Below, piece by piece: positions 22,507-33,654 of a stretch of DNA of 64,000 nt (position 1 is the stretch's first letter; each line of letters begins with the position of its first letter). The notes under the pieces are model-generated. The model worked only from the letters and a program-made list of their open reading frames with translations, was not told the DNA's origin and searched no databases. The translations under genes were made by a program, and so were the position numbers. The DNA comes from Avena insularis (lineage: Eukaryota > Streptophyta > Magnoliopsida > Poales > Poaceae). The stretch covers positions 350,866,329 to 350,930,328 of the forward strand of contig CM042686.1 in NCBI GenBank assembly GCA_023614405.1. The letters run 5' to 3'.

Positions 22507-25311
22507 ATGGGCAAGAAGAAGGGAGGCGTCGCCGCTAAGTCCGTCGCCGCCATTGCCGCTGCTAAGAAGAAGGGTGGATCTGCCATTGTGGGCACCAGCA
22601 CCGTCGACGCTGGGAAGAAGAAGGGCGTGGGCACCCGCGTCACCAATGGTGCGTGGCGCGCATCCATCATCAAGTCCTCCGAGCTCCATCTCCTGCATCA
22701 AGATGGAGTTCTGTCGCCCGTGGAGGATGAGTCGTGAGTGCCAGGTGGCGAGGTAATTCCTTGTCCTCCTGCTAGTTTCTGGGTGATGTTCTTTGCATTC
22801 ATCATCCGCGGTCTTTCTCTGCCCTTGCATCCTTTTTCAGGGGCCTCCTTTGCTTCTACGGGCTCCAGCTGCATCAGCTGTCCCCAAATTATATTCTCCA
22901 CATCGCCTGCTACATTACTCTTTGCGAGTGCTGGCTCGGAGTCGAGCCACACTTTGGCCTCTTTAAGAGGATTTTTAAGCTAAAGCGCCAGTCAACATCT
23001 GGTTCTGTAGTCTACAACGTAGGATGCTTCGGAATCCATGTCGACTCCTCCGCCACTTATTTCGATATCAAACTCATGGCGTCCGTCTAGGGGTGGAGAG
23101 ACAAGTGGTTCTACATCTGCGACCAGAAGGCCAATGAAGAGCACTACAGACTCGTTCCCTTTGATCCTGCGACGCCGTGCAAGAGGAGGCATTCTTGGAA
23201 GAACGTAGTGATGCCTGGCGAGTCCGAGGAGACGGAAGTGCTGTACAAGCACATCTATGACCTTGAGAGCCGCATGGGTAAAGAAGAGGGAGGCGCCGCC
23301 CTTATTCTCACATGGTTGTGCCGTCGCATCCAGCCTCTGCAGGCCAGAGTCCACCCCATGTTCCAATGGGCTGGTGCGGATGATGCCACTCGCGTATCTG
23401 CCGATGGCATTTCCGCAAGTGAAGTAGATAAGAGGTTGCGACTGGTGACGAAGTATACTTCCAAGGAGGTTCTCCCTGGTGAACGAGTCGTGCCTCCCTT
23501 CGACGCCTCTAACCCTCCTCCTGAGGTAGAATTGTGCTACGAAGTAGCTTTCTTTGTCAATTGCCGTTAAGTTCTTGATGTATAATGAATTGTCTTCTGA
23601 ATGCAGGATTGGAAGGTGTCTCCCAATTTGCCTCCTCTTCTTGAAGGGGTTATTCCTGGCGAAATGGATGAAGAGGATGAGTCGGAGTCGACCGTCCCAC
23701 TTGAAGAGGAGGAGGGAGCCCTCGAGTCCAGTGATCCGGACACTCGCAAGCGTTCTCGCAGCAAGGACTGAGATGCTTCGTCTCCGTCGACTCCAGAAGG
23801 CCCATCTGTTGGTGCGGAAGAGCCAATTCCCGCCGTTCCTGTGCGGTCCATGGCTCCTCCTGCCCGGAAGAAGCTTCGACTACCGAAGGAATCGTCAGAG
23901 TCGGAGGAGCAATCCTTTCGATCTTGATAGATTTGACTGGTAAGTTTTGTGTTCGTGGCCTCGTTTTGGTTTCTTCTTTGAGTTGCCATTTTTCCTGAAG
24001 CTTTTACTTGATTTGTGTTTCAGTCAAGCAGCGACGTCGTCTTCTGACGATGTCCAATTTGTGAAGGAGTCCGGAGTCATGGACTCCAAGTCCAAGAAGG
24101 TGGCTTCGCGGTCTCCTTCTCCTCCATGTGCGGCCCACTCCGGGCATAATTCATCGAGTTCCCCGCATGCTAGGGAACATTAGATGGTTACCCGGATGAC
24201 TGTGCAACAACCTTCTTCGGAGTCTGTGGAGGATCATGTAGGTATCTTGTAGTTGGCAGTCGAATTTATTCTTGGCGCTGCTTTACTTGAACTTTTATTG
24301 TCTCCTGATGCAGCTCATCATGAAGGAAGCCGCCCGCTTGGCGGAGCAAGTCCTGATCATGGGTCGACAACATGCGCGACTGGACAATCGCCATCGCATT
24401 GTCGAAAGTAAGTCTTGACTTCATCGTTGCCTTTGCGAATATTTTTGATTCGAGTTGGTGACATTCCATGTATGTTGCAGCTGAGCATAATGAATTACTT
24501 CGCCATGCTGCTGGACTGGAGAAGACGCTGGCCGCGGCGACAAAGAATCGCGATGAGGCAGTCATAGCTTTGGAGGAGTCGCGAAAGCGAGAGGAGGATC
24601 TCCATGCCTCTACCACTAAGAGGGAGAAGTTGTTCGAGGAGCAACTTTTCTCGATTTCCAAGTCCCTCTCGGGTCTTCTTTTTCACATGGACATGCCTTG
24701 CTTTTTCACTGCTTTGACGTGTAGTTGTTATACTAACACTTTTGTGTATGCAGATGCTAGCGGCTTGAGCTTTGATGCCCAATCTCTGCGCCGTTCGGAT
24801 GGCTTGGCTGGTGCCGTCACCGTAGTTGAAGACCGCAGCGTATCCCTCCAGGAGATGTTTTGGAAGGCCAAGGATGTGCTCAGTCGCATCCGTGAGGACT
24901 TAACTCCCAAGGCCAGACTGATCGACAACCTCGGCGACTTGGTGCAGTCCCTGGCAGGAGGAATTCCTGCTGACTTCAAGAACTCGCAGCACTCCGTCGG
25001 CGCCACCATGGCACTCGCAATGGTGCAGGCCCATGGTGTGGAGATGGATCCTGCTGCTATCTCGGAGGTGACCTGTCGATGCTGGAGGCCAACAGGTAGC
25101 GTTTGCTCCCTTTGCTGGTAAATGCAAAATTTATGGTCCCCACCTTATCGAGACACTTGCCAAGTACTCCAAGGAGCAGCATCAAGCGAAGGCTGAGATG
25201 GCTGTGGTGTCTGGGGGTACTACCGGCAAGCCCGTGGCGTCGGAAACTGCCACGGATGCGATGAAGCCCCCAAGGCCGAAGTCAAAGTCGAAGAAGCACA
25301 CTGCTCCTTAG
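22507..25311 (+). pseudogene. Antisense extra gene of element B, gypsy-type transposon domain, spliced
   Basis: It is encoded opposite to gag-pol. The chosen start is MGKKKGGVAAKS; the frame is open further to 22444. Pieced across frames, the product resembles the plant gypsy-type transposon (Transposase_28-like) family. Seen are a GAWRASIIKSSELHLLHQDG segment, then PCPPASFWVMFFAFIIRGLSLPLHPF, a LHIACYITLCECWLGVEPHFGLF block, RRIQPLQARVHPMFQWAG, an acidic region, and coiled-coil exons (EHNELLRHAAGLEKTL) ending KSKKHTAP. Likely GT-AG introns: 23526-23606, 23940-24023, 24238-24313, 24408-24480 and 24673-24752; splicing out the last joins KSLS to DASGLSFDAQ in frame. A TGA at 22735-22737, a stop near 23090 and frameshifts near 22840 and 25095 break it. 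The product's function is unknown. Extra frames in either orientation are established for Tat elements. Confidence 0.75.
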
Positions 25312-25472
25312 TTTTTATATGTAATAGCTCTAGTGTTTGACCTATTGTGTCTGTGAACCAATGCTTTTGTGGGGGTATCCCAGTCAAAACTTTGATATGT
25401 TTCAATGCATCCAAGCCTTTCGTTAGTGTATCCTCGGCCTCTTATTTTTCTTTTGATTGGTTCGTGATAGGG
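25312..25472. other. Spacer after the antisense gene
   Basis: This AT-rich stretch has no reading frame of interest. It could be the 3' untranslated part of the antisense transcript, or an intron joining it to the downstream module. Confidence 0.4.
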
Positions 25473-26315
25473 TACCTCGAGAGTTCATTCGAGTGATCCT
25501 CGTGATCTGTCACCCACTGATGAGACCTTAGCGCAACCACGTTCAAGGGTGGATGAGTTGTCCCTGCTTTCGTGACTGCGTGATCGCGTTAAGCAGCTGA
25601 AACGTGAGTTGCCCATCCTCCATGGTAACGCGGATGTATGGAAGTCGAGGCCGGAGAAGGCTACCACCCGCGAGCAATATCTATTAGAGGAGGTTACGCA
25701 GTTGGGAGATCAGTTCAAGTGTTAGCTTCCTGTCCTCTTATCTTTTCTTTTAGTCAATCACGGCAGTTCCTTGTCTTCATATTTTGCCCTTCTTTTTTGT
25801 GCTTGGTGTAGTTGCCAGTGCTCGTCATCCACATGTTGAGAAAGACAGAATCGCCGTTCGAATGAACGACCTGACCGAGGAGCAGCTTCAGGCGAGTGGG
25901 TATTTTTGGGTGGACCATTATCGTGCGATCGCACTTGCGACCCTGCATGATCGTGCTTCTCGAGTAATCCATTCTGAAGAAGGCGCAGTCGTTCCTGAGA
26001 AATATCTATCAGAGGATGTTTCCACTGGACGCCGTCCCTTTGAGCCTGTTGGCTCTCCTGGCTAAGTTCCAGGATTTGAGTGCAGTTCGCGAGTGCGTGC
26101 GGCAGCAGTTAGTGGCTGGTGCCAAGGCTGCTTTGTCACTGGTGCAACTGCATTGGCTTGATGTAGACGTTGCGACTATTGCTGCTAGACCGCCGACCCC
26201 ACCGAAAGGTTCGACCTAGAACATGGTTCCAGATTACCAGGCGGTGGATTGTCCTACAGAAGAAATTGTCGACTTCTTTGAGGAACAAACAAACGTTCTT
26301 CTGCTGCAACAGTAG
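25473..26315 (+). pseudogene. Downstream antisense module, coiled-coil, broken
   Basis: Plus-strand reading continues with RVDELSLLS (stop) LRDRVKQLKRELP, then TREQYLLEEVTQLGDQF. After a probable intron (about 25720-25811) it goes on with ARHPHVEKDRIAVRMNDLTEEQLQASGYFWVDHYRAIALATLHDRAS, and finally AGAKAALSLVQLHWLDVDVATIA to a stop at 26313-26315. The final helix resembles VGATMALAMVQAHGVEMDPAAIS of the preceding gene, suggesting an internal duplication or a last exon of one larger gene. The stop at 25311 and a TGA near 25575 interrupt it. No function is recognised. Confidence 0.55.
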
Positions 26316-26760
26316 TTTAACATGTATCCTACACATAAGTGTACTAGTGTTGTAAAGTTCGGATGGATATACTGGATGTAATTAATTTCTATTGATATGT
26401 AAAGAGCTTGTTAGTTTGTATGTTTTGCGAGTGTATTTGCACTCCGCAGTTCCTTTTCGTTAGCCGGACTTATTTTATCTCAGCACCTTTCCAACCTCTC
26501 AGGTGCGTTGCAACTGGGTTGGTGTTTTATCAAGGGTTCGATTGATGTTGTGTCAGCTACTCGGGATACTGCGACTTGTTCGTAGAACAAAGATGTAAAG
26601 GGTGGCGTAGCCCCTGAGTGATAAGATTGCCAGAAAAATGAGGAAAAACACAGAGTTTCAGGGCACTTAGCTTTATTTATTCGCAGAATAGTACGAGGTA
26701 CAATGTGTGGCTAAGTAGCCTGGCTGAATAGCCTTATTTGTAATGTAAGAGAAAAAACGA
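26316..26760. other. Convergent spacer between antisense gene and pol
   Basis: This non-coding spacer lies between the plus-strand module end and the pol stop on the minus strand. It contains a purine-tract-like motif (complement of gtagcccctgagtg, 26607-26620). It is collinear with 1-227 of element A from 26538 on. Confidence 0.6.
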
Positions 26761-27915
26761 CTAGGGGTAGAAGCAACACAGCTGCGCGACGTTCTAGGGG
26801 TTGGAGTATGCGACTCCAGTCTCGAAATCTTTAAGGCGGTAGGAGCCACCTGGGATTACTTCTATAATCACGTAGGGTCCCTCCCAAGGGGACTCGAGCT
26901 TGAGGTGTCCTTACTGCTTTAGTCGCAGGACCAGGTCTCCCTCTACGAAGGATCTGGGGCGTAGCCTTCTGCTGTGGTAGTTGCACAGGTTCTGCTGGTA
27001 GATCGTCGATCTTTCTGCTGCGATGTCCTATGCCTTGTCAAGGAGATCGACGGAGTATTCGAGTGCAAGTGTTGACTCCTGCTCGCTGTACGCGACCACC
27101 CATGGTGCTTTAAAGCGTACTTCTACGGGTAGCATTGCTTCAGCACCATGCACCATGAAGAACGGGGTACATCCCGTGGCGCTATTTGGGGTTGTGTGCA
27201 GGCTCCAAAGTATGGGCTGCAGCTTGTTTGGCCAACATCCGGCGGCTTGCTCGAGTGGCCGGAGGAGTCACTTCTTGATTCCACCATAGACGAGGCCGTT
27301 GGCGTTTTCGACTTGACCGTTGGTATATGGATGAGCTACGGAGGCATAGCTTATGTTGATTCCCAGGTTCTCGCAGAAACCCTGGAACTCCTTAGAGGTG
27401 AAGTTCGTTCCATTGTCCGTGATGATGATGTGTGGTACTCCGAAGCGATAGACAATGGACTCGAAGAACTTGACGGCACTAGCTCCTGACTGGTTTGTCA
27501 CCAGCATGACCTCTATCCACTTGGTGAAATTTTCGACTGTGACCAGGAGGTAGACGTAGCCCCCTCGCGAGGACTTTGGGAGCTTGCCGACCATGTCGAG
27601 TCCCCATTGCGCAAAGGGCCAAGCCAATGGTATTGGTCGGAGTTCCGTGCCAGGTGCGTGCGGTTTGTCCGCGAATCGCTGGGAAGCATTGCAGCGCTGG
27701 AAGATGTCCTTGGCGTCGCGCATGGCCATGGGCCAGTAGAATCCAGCTCGTAGAGCTTTGGCGACGAGGGCGTGACTTCCAGCATGGTGCCCGCAAGTCC
27801 CTTCATGGAAGTCGAGGAGGACGGCCCTTCCGTCCGCGTTGGAGACGCACCGTTGGAGTACTCCTATGATGATGCGCTTGTATAGTTCACTGTTGATGAT
27901 GGCGAATGCCTTGGA
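26761..27915 (-). pseudogene. Element B integrase, broken
   Basis: The open stretch 27268-27729 carries the catalytic core, with Asp in GLDMVGKL, Asp in TDNGTNF and Glu in QVENANG. Compared with copy A, the second Asp motif is better preserved. The upstream zinc finger retains H..H but reads CNASQ where copy A has CNACQ, so one zinc ligand is lost. The C-terminal part (SPWEGPYVIIEVIPGGSYRLKDFETG) is readable to the stop at 26761-26763. A frame break after GGIKK at 27268 separates the core from the C-terminal part. Confidence 0.9.
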
Positions 27916-28575
27916 TCACCGCGCAGTGTGTCGCGCGTCAGTCGGGTCGTCAGGAAGCCTCTTGCTTAGAAGATATGTGATGTAGGGTTGCGTCCAAGAT
28001 GGCTCGATCATCATTACACCCATTGGTCCCTCGAGTCTTGTGTCAAGCTCCATGTCGTCGATTGCCATTGGCTCATTGGGTGGCGTATCCCCAGAGTCCA
28101 TTGTTGCGCTTGTTTTCTTCTGTATGGCCTTGATGGAGTGTTCGCAGATACGCTCGAGAAATACTCCATGTGGTATGGGGGCGCAGGTGGAGCCAATGTT
28201 GGCGAGTGCGTCCGCCTCTTCATTGCTTTCGCGGCCTATGTGTCGTAGTTCACAGCTGTCGAAGTCCCCTTCGAGTGTGTTGTAGAGGTCGCGATAGGCG
28301 ATCCTATTGTCGTTCAGCGCGTCACACTCAAGCATCGTTTGGTTGACCACTAGTTTGGAGTCGCCGTAGATGATGAGCCTCTTGGCGCCGCAGGCTTTCG
28401 CCATCCGCATCCCGAGCAGCAGGGCCTCGTATTCAGCTTCATTGTTGGAGGCAGTGAACTGCATTCGCAGAATGTATTTCACCTTGTCTCCCTGGGGCGA
28501 TGTCAGTATGACAATTGCACCAGCCCCGTTCGTTTGGATCCATCGAAGTGCATTGTCCAGAGGTAAGACATATCT
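27916..28575 (-). pseudogene. Element B second, archaeal-type RNase H
   Basis: The frame 27916-28482 covers KYILRMQFTASNNEAEYEALLLGMRMAK, IIYGDSKLVVNQT and GRESNEEADALANIGS, which hold three of the four catalytic acids. The first one (FDGSK) lies just upstream in another frame, near 28540, because of an indel. It aligns with 1382-2047 of element A. Confidence 0.88.
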
Positions 28576-29204
28576 GGCTTTTCGGGGAGCTGGTTCTCCA
28601 TCCAGTACACGAGGAAATCAGGGAGGACTTACGACTTGATCGCGTCGCGCTTTTCATATGTAATGTCTCGTGGAGACAGCTCGATTCCCCAAAGCGCGAC
28701 TTGTCTGGTGGCATCGGGGTTGTTGAGGATATGCCCAAGCGGGGCGTCGTTGACCACCACGATTGGGTGCTCCTGGAAGTAGTGGCGCAGTTGCCTGGCT
28801 ATCATGAAGACGCCGTATGCCAGCTTCTAGTATTGCGGGTACCACTGCTTGGTTGGCGTGAGCACCTCGCTGAGGTAGTAGACTAGGCGCTGCACCCCAT
28901 GGACCTTGTTTTCCTCGGCACGTTCCACCACGAGCATCGTGCTGACCACGTGGTTGGTGGCGGAGATGTAGAGCAATAGTGGTTCTTTTTTGCGTGGAGA
29001 CACCAGTACTGGCGAGGTGGATAGTAGACACTTGAGGTCTTCGAATGCTTCTTGCGCCTCATCGGTCCACTCGAACTTGTCAGTTTTGCAGAGAAGTTGG
29101 TAGAAAGGTAGTGCCTTTTCGCCCATTCGACTAATGAATCGACTGAGCGCCGCAACTCGCCTAGCCAGTTGCTGGACGCCTCTTACGTTCTTTGGCTTCT
29201 CCAT
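28576..29204 (-). pseudogene. Element B Ty3-type RNase H / RT connection
   Basis: The open stretch 28827-29204 runs MEKPKNVRGVQQLARRVAALSRFISRMGEKALPFYQLL to KKEPLLLYISATNHVV and LVYYLSEVLTPTKQWYPQY. It then hits a TAG where copy A reads YQKLAYGVF. The remaining RNase H sequence to about 28576 is still recognisable. Confidence 0.85.
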
Positions 29205-29933
29205 GGCCAGTATGGCTTTTATTTTCTTCGGGTTCGCCTCAATCCCTCTCGCGAAGATGAGATACCCGAGTAGTTACGCAGATGGCACGCCGAAGGCGCA
29301 TTTGTCCAGATTGAGCTTGATCCGATAGCGGTCGAGGTTGGCGAAGGTCTCGCATAAATCGTCGATTAGCGAGGCTTCCTCTTTGGTTTTGATGACGATG
29401 TCGTCAACATAGACTTGAATGTTGTAACCAAGTTGATTCTTGAGGCAAGCCTACATGCACCGCTGATAGGTGGCTCCTACGTTTTTGTGCCCGAAGGGCA
29501 TTGTGTTGTAGCAGAACACACCGAAAGGCGTTGTAAATGCCGTTTTCTCTTGATCTTCCTCATTCATTCGAATTTGATTATAGCCTGAGTAGGCGTCGAG
29601 GAAGCAGATACGCTCACATCCCGTGGTGGAGTCGATGATTTGGTCGATTCGCGGCAGCGGGAAGTGATCCTTTGGGCAGTGCTTATTCAGGGAGGTGAAG
29701 TCCACGCACATCCACAGGATATCCGTGTCTTTTTTAGGTACCAACACCGTGTTGGCGAGCCAAGTGCTTTCCTTGATCTCGTGTATAAATTTGGCATCGA
29801 GGATTCTGTTGATCTCCATTCCGACCGCTTTTGCTCTTGGCTCAGACAGCCGCCGAATTGTCTGCTTGCCTAGCCTTGCGTCTGGATTGACATCGAGTGC
29901 ATGCTCGGCGAATTCCCTAGGAACCCCTGGCAT
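29205..29933 (-). pseudogene. Element B reverse transcriptase, broken
   Basis: The frame 29451-29933 encodes the fingers and palm: IKESTWLANTVLVPKKDTDILWMCVDFTSLNKHCPKDHFPLPRID, then CFLDAYSGYNQIRM with the first catalytic Asp. A TAG after TYQRCM near 29451 precedes the YVDDI block, which is still readable at about 29400-29415. Unlike copy A, the first catalytic block is intact here. Confidence 0.9.
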
Positions 29934-29996
29934 GTCCGCTGGACACCGGGCGAAGATTTCCCAGTGCTCACAGAGGAATTCGACGAGCGTGAGTTC

Positions 29997-30305
29997 CTAT
30001 GCGGAAATCAAGTTGTTGGCGATGAGGGCCGTCTTGGTCGGGTCTGTTGGGTGGACCTGGACTTTCTTCATGTGCACCGACGAGTCGAAGGACATGTTAG
30101 GTGAACTTGGCCGGCTCGGAGGAGGTAGACTGTTGTCTGTCGACTCCTTCAATCTTGTGAGTTCCTCCTGCATGCCAAAGGACTGAGAGATTCTATTGAA
30201 TTCCCTGTCACAGCTATCGGAACTTTCGAAGTTTCCATTGATTGTAATTATGCTGTTTGGACCCGGCATCTTCATCTGCAGGTAAGCGTAGTGTGGCACT
30301 GCCAT
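29997..30305 (-). pseudogene. Element B protease-RT linker
   Basis: 102 open residues, collinear with 3498-3776 of element A (MPGPNSIITINGNFESSDSCDREFNRISQSFGMQEEL). No catalytic motif is recognised. Confidence 0.7.
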
Positions 30306-30353
30306 GAACCTTGCGAACGCAACGCGTCTGAGGATGCAGTGATATTATGAAGG

Positions 30354-30728
30354 CTAGTCGACGACCTCGAAGTCGATGCGCTCTGGCCGAAAGTTTTGCG
30401 GCATGCCGAAGATGACGTCGAGGTTGATATTGCCCATTGTATATACACCTTTCCCTGTGACAAAGCCGTGGAACGTCGTGTCTAAAACTGCCAGACATGT
30501 TAGAGGAATCCTCATTGCACGCAAGGTACTCGCGAACATTAGGTTAATGCCGCTGCCGCCATCCATGAAGACGCGGCACATGTCGAAGCCCCCAATCTGC
30601 ACCTCGAGTACGAGGGGACAGTGGCCTGGACGAGGGACTTGGCATGGGTGGTCATGCCGGTCTAAGGTGATGCAGGAGTCACTTCCACTGAGGTACTCAG
30701 TGGTGGACGGTGGAGAGTTGATCGCCAA
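30354..30728 (-). pseudogene. Element B aspartic protease
   Basis: This 124-residue frame has the active-site block CRVFMDGGSGINLMFASTLRAM followed by DTTFHGFVTGKGVYTMGNINLDVIFG and RPERIDFEVVD. It extends past the point where copy A stops, so it shows the fuller protease of the family. The first residues (PPSTTEYLSGSDSCITLD) join the gag tail. Confidence 0.82.
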
Positions 30729-31485
30729 GTTGACTTGGTGAGTGATGGCCTTCTACACTCGATTTGAGGGACGCCCCTTTTGGATGATCCGCATGTTGCC
30801 CACGGATCGTGGGTATGGCTCTCCGCCATGATTCTGGACCGGTGCGGCCGTGGGTGGTGGTATTCCGGGCGGTGGTGGAGGAGCTCCATGCGCCACGGCA
30901 CCTGGGGCGACTCCATAGCCCCTGTTGACTGCGTCACGATTCATCCGAGCCAAACCCTCGTGGAGCTTGAGGAACTCGCACCAGTCCCTGAGAAGGTGGC
31001 TGGATTTTTTTCTTGCCGTCGTGCTTGTCGATGTAGAAGTGCACGTTGCATGTCCCGGACTGTTTGTCCTTGATGGTTGTTGCGGGTGTCTCTTCATGAG
31101 TGCGGTGCTGCCACACCTACGTGGTTTTCCTGGAGTCGCAATATCCACCGCTGCGATATCCGCTGTTGCGATTGTCATCGCGTTTGTCAGCGTAGCTGGC
31201 TGCGACCATGTTGACATCGTCGTGGTTATCGTAGATGCGCATTCGCCGCTTGCCTCGATGGTCGCCTCTGCGCCTAAGGTCTTCGTTGTCGTTGACGGAG
31301 TAGGTGCGGTTTTTCACCGAATCCTCTCCATCGGCCCAGTGATTCGCATTTTCCATTAGGTGGTCGGTTGTTTTAGGCTTCGAGCGGCCCAGCTCCTCCC
31401 TGAGCTCTATGCGGTGAACGCTGCTATTGAACGCATCGATTGCACGGTCTTCCGAGATGTTTTCCACGGAATTTTTGATGATGGA
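30729..31485 (-). pseudogene. Element B gag C-terminal region
   Basis: The open stretch 31117-31467 has the basic tract (RRRGDHRGKRRMRIYDNHDD). A later frame (30753-31217, partly overlapping) has the EFLKLHEGLARMNRDAVNRGYG segment and a proline stretch. Frameshifts lie near 31010 and 31120. It is collinear with 4098-4955 of element A. Confidence 0.8.
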
Positions 31486-32172
31486 CTACCTCTGGATGTA
31501 CGAGCATAGCGATTCGCCCGACCTTTGCTGGCAGCTCCTCAGCTCTTTGATTGATGCGGGCCTTTTGTATGTACCCTTGAAGTTGCGTACAAAACTGTAG
31601 ACAATCTCTTCCCAGCTGCGACTAGATCCGCGCGAGAGATTATTGAGCCATGCACGGGCGGCGCCCGACAGCTGTAGCTGCAGGCATTGCATGGCCGTGC
31701 TTCGACTCCCGCCATGCAGCCTGACGGAGGAGATGTGGACCTCCAACCAGATATTTGGGTCTTGTAGGCCGTCGAACTTTGGGTTCTCCGACGGGAGTTT
31801 GAACCCTTTAGGCATTCGCTTCTGCCTGATGGCCCTGCTAAAGCATCTAGTGCCGCAGAGTTTAGTCTCGTCCTCTTCTGAATCAGTTGAACGAGCGCGT
31901 CTTGCCCTTGATTTGTCGATTTTGCGCTGCGTGAGGTCATCGTGCGCATTGTAGTCGCGATCATGCCGCCGTGAGCGACACTGAGACAAATCATGACTAT
32001 AATTGCTGGATGAGGGTGAGGAATAGCGTTTTGCCAGAGCTTTGACCTTCTTCGACTCCGGTGTTGGCTCTTTGTCGAGGGCGGCCTCGACTAGTCCCAA
32101 GCCTGCGATCGTAGATCGGTGCATGGCGGCTCGTTGATCTCCAGCTGGTGGCTGGTTGTTGAGGAGGTACAT
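31486..32172 (-). pseudogene. Element B gag core
   Basis: This 228-residue open frame contains the retrotransposon gag domain: ENPKFDGLQDPNIWLEVH, LQLQLSGAARAWLNNLS, SWEEIVYSFVRNFKGTYKRP. It stops at a TAG after CSYIQR where copy A reads TGG (Trp), a G-to-A change. It is longer than the matching piece of copy A because two stops seen there are absent. Confidence 0.9.
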
Positions 32173-33186
32173 GGTGGCTGATGTTACCGCGGCTTGGCGG
32201 TGTCTTTCGGACCACGTTGCCCCGCGTGTCGACCGTCATAGAGCTGAAGTCGAGGACTTTTGCATCTTCTATGCGTTCTTGCTCGGTGAGATGAGCCATC
32301 CGAGATCGCCTTTTGTTGGCCACGTACTCGTTGCCTTTGGAAGAGGATCCTCCATGGGAGGAGAGCCCAGCTCGTCGAAGGCTCGACTCATCCGCTGCCT
32401 TTTTATGTGCCTCGAGTTGTGCGATTGCGTGTAGCTGGCGTCTGTACTCCTCCTTTAGTAGCCAATGGTAGCCCATCATCATGTTCTGCGCCGTGCTGGG
32501 GGCAGAGGATTGCCTCGTAGAGCTTCTCGGCAACAGGCCCACTCGTTGTCATTGAGTTTGACCACGACACGTTGGTGGTTTGACTGCCCCTCCATTGTTG
32601 ACGGGCCTGCCATTGCCATCATTGGTGGGGCCACCGTTGGGTGGTCCGCCATTAGGTATGCCACCATTGGGCGGATTGGTGCCAGATCCGTTGCCACCGT
32701 TTTCGCGATTGGCGGTGGTGTCGCCACCATTGATGACGGTGCACATGAAGTGGTTGGGGAAGCTGTTGCTTCCGCAACTTTCGGATTCGGAGCCGTAGAC
32801 TCCATCTTCCGTCACTAGGTCACCTAGATCGGATCCGCGACTGCTGTCGTTGTCCGTGCTCCCTCCTGCTGCTGAGGTGTTGAGCTCGCTGAGGGTGCCG
32901 ATTGGTGGCGGGAACCACGATGCTGGAGCAATCATGGGTGTCGTTGGCTGGTCAGGTATACAAAGCGTGCCCATCTGACCAACCTGGAAGCGTAAGCTCC
33001 CAATCGCCAGACTGATTCCATCGCCGATGGACTCGAAAGCCAGGCGAGTGGCCGGCGTGTGGACGGTGAACTCGAATGCGCCTAAGAGCTAGCGAATCTC
33101 CGATGTTGCATAGTTGTAGATCGTGGTTGATGGGTCCGAAGAAGCCGCGACATCAGCACTCCCAACTCCTAGAGACGGTTTATAGG
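32173..33186 (-). pseudogene. Element B gag N-terminal region
   Basis: Open pieces 31997-32542, 32479-32805 and 32549-32974 in different frames cover the same Asn/Gly-rich sequence that is open in element A (NGGPPNGGPTNDGNG). A stop follows EFEC/RR near 33090. The region before it reaches the degraded primer-binding site. Confidence 0.7.
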
Positions 33187-33654
33187 GCAGAGGATTTAAC
33201 TCATCAATGCCCATTGTTATGGACTTGGGTTTTAGAGAAGGAGGGAGCGCTGGACGCATCAGTTGGCTACCAAACAAGCACACATGGATGCAAGGTTTAC
33301 CCAGGTTTAGGCCTCGTATTGGTCCCTACTCCTGCTTGTCTGCTCTTGGAATTAATGAAGGAATCGAAGATTACAGTGGCACGTAGATGCAATCTGGCGA
33401 GAGTTGTGGAAAGTAGGGTTGCGTGTGTCCTCCTCACCGCCCCTCCTAGCCTTTATATAGATAGGCTGGGTCTCGGGTAGCAGGTCGAGTCAGTTACAGA
33501 TTAGTGTTTTCCCTTTGAACTTTCTAATCTCGCAAGCAATCGAGAGTCCGTGGGACACTCGAATTCCATAATGGGCCTTGGCAACATCGTGGGCTTCCAC
33601 TGTATCCAGTCCGTATATACCAAACTCGAGTACCTGTAGGGTATACCCATGTCA
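33187..33654 (-). repeat. Element B 5' LTR
   Basis: It is homologous to 19291-19775, with about 10% substitutions and a deletion of about 14 bp in the agcttcttcttgtc stretch. Its inner end has lost the TGACGAG terminus, so the boundary is given by alignment. The TATA box is at 33452-33459 (minus). The neighbouring primer-binding site (about 33165-33184) is mutated in the TGGCGCC part. Confidence 0.85.

Larger units (their letters stand above)
19291..33654 (-). mobile_element. Element B: complete Tat-lineage Gypsy retrotransposon
   Basis: This 14.4-kb insertion in the satellite is flanked by perfect 5-bp duplications ccagg (19286-19290 and 33655-33659). Order in its own sense (right to left): 5' LTR 33187-33654, degraded primer-binding site, gag, protease, RT, RNase H, second RNase H, integrase ending at 26761, an antisense spliced gene (22507-26315), a 3' untranslated region with reiterated purine-tract modules, polypurine tract, and 3' LTR 19291-19775. 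A solo LTR (19894-21303) is nested near the 3' end. Hand comparison of about 345 aligned LTR bases gives about 35 differences, so the insertion is old. Coding is broken in every domain. Confidence 0.93.

Noticed and set aside
22507..26315. Calling the plus-strand exons a host gene
   Set aside because: They lie between pol and the 3' LTR inside a TSD-bounded element and resemble a protein family known from retrotransposons.
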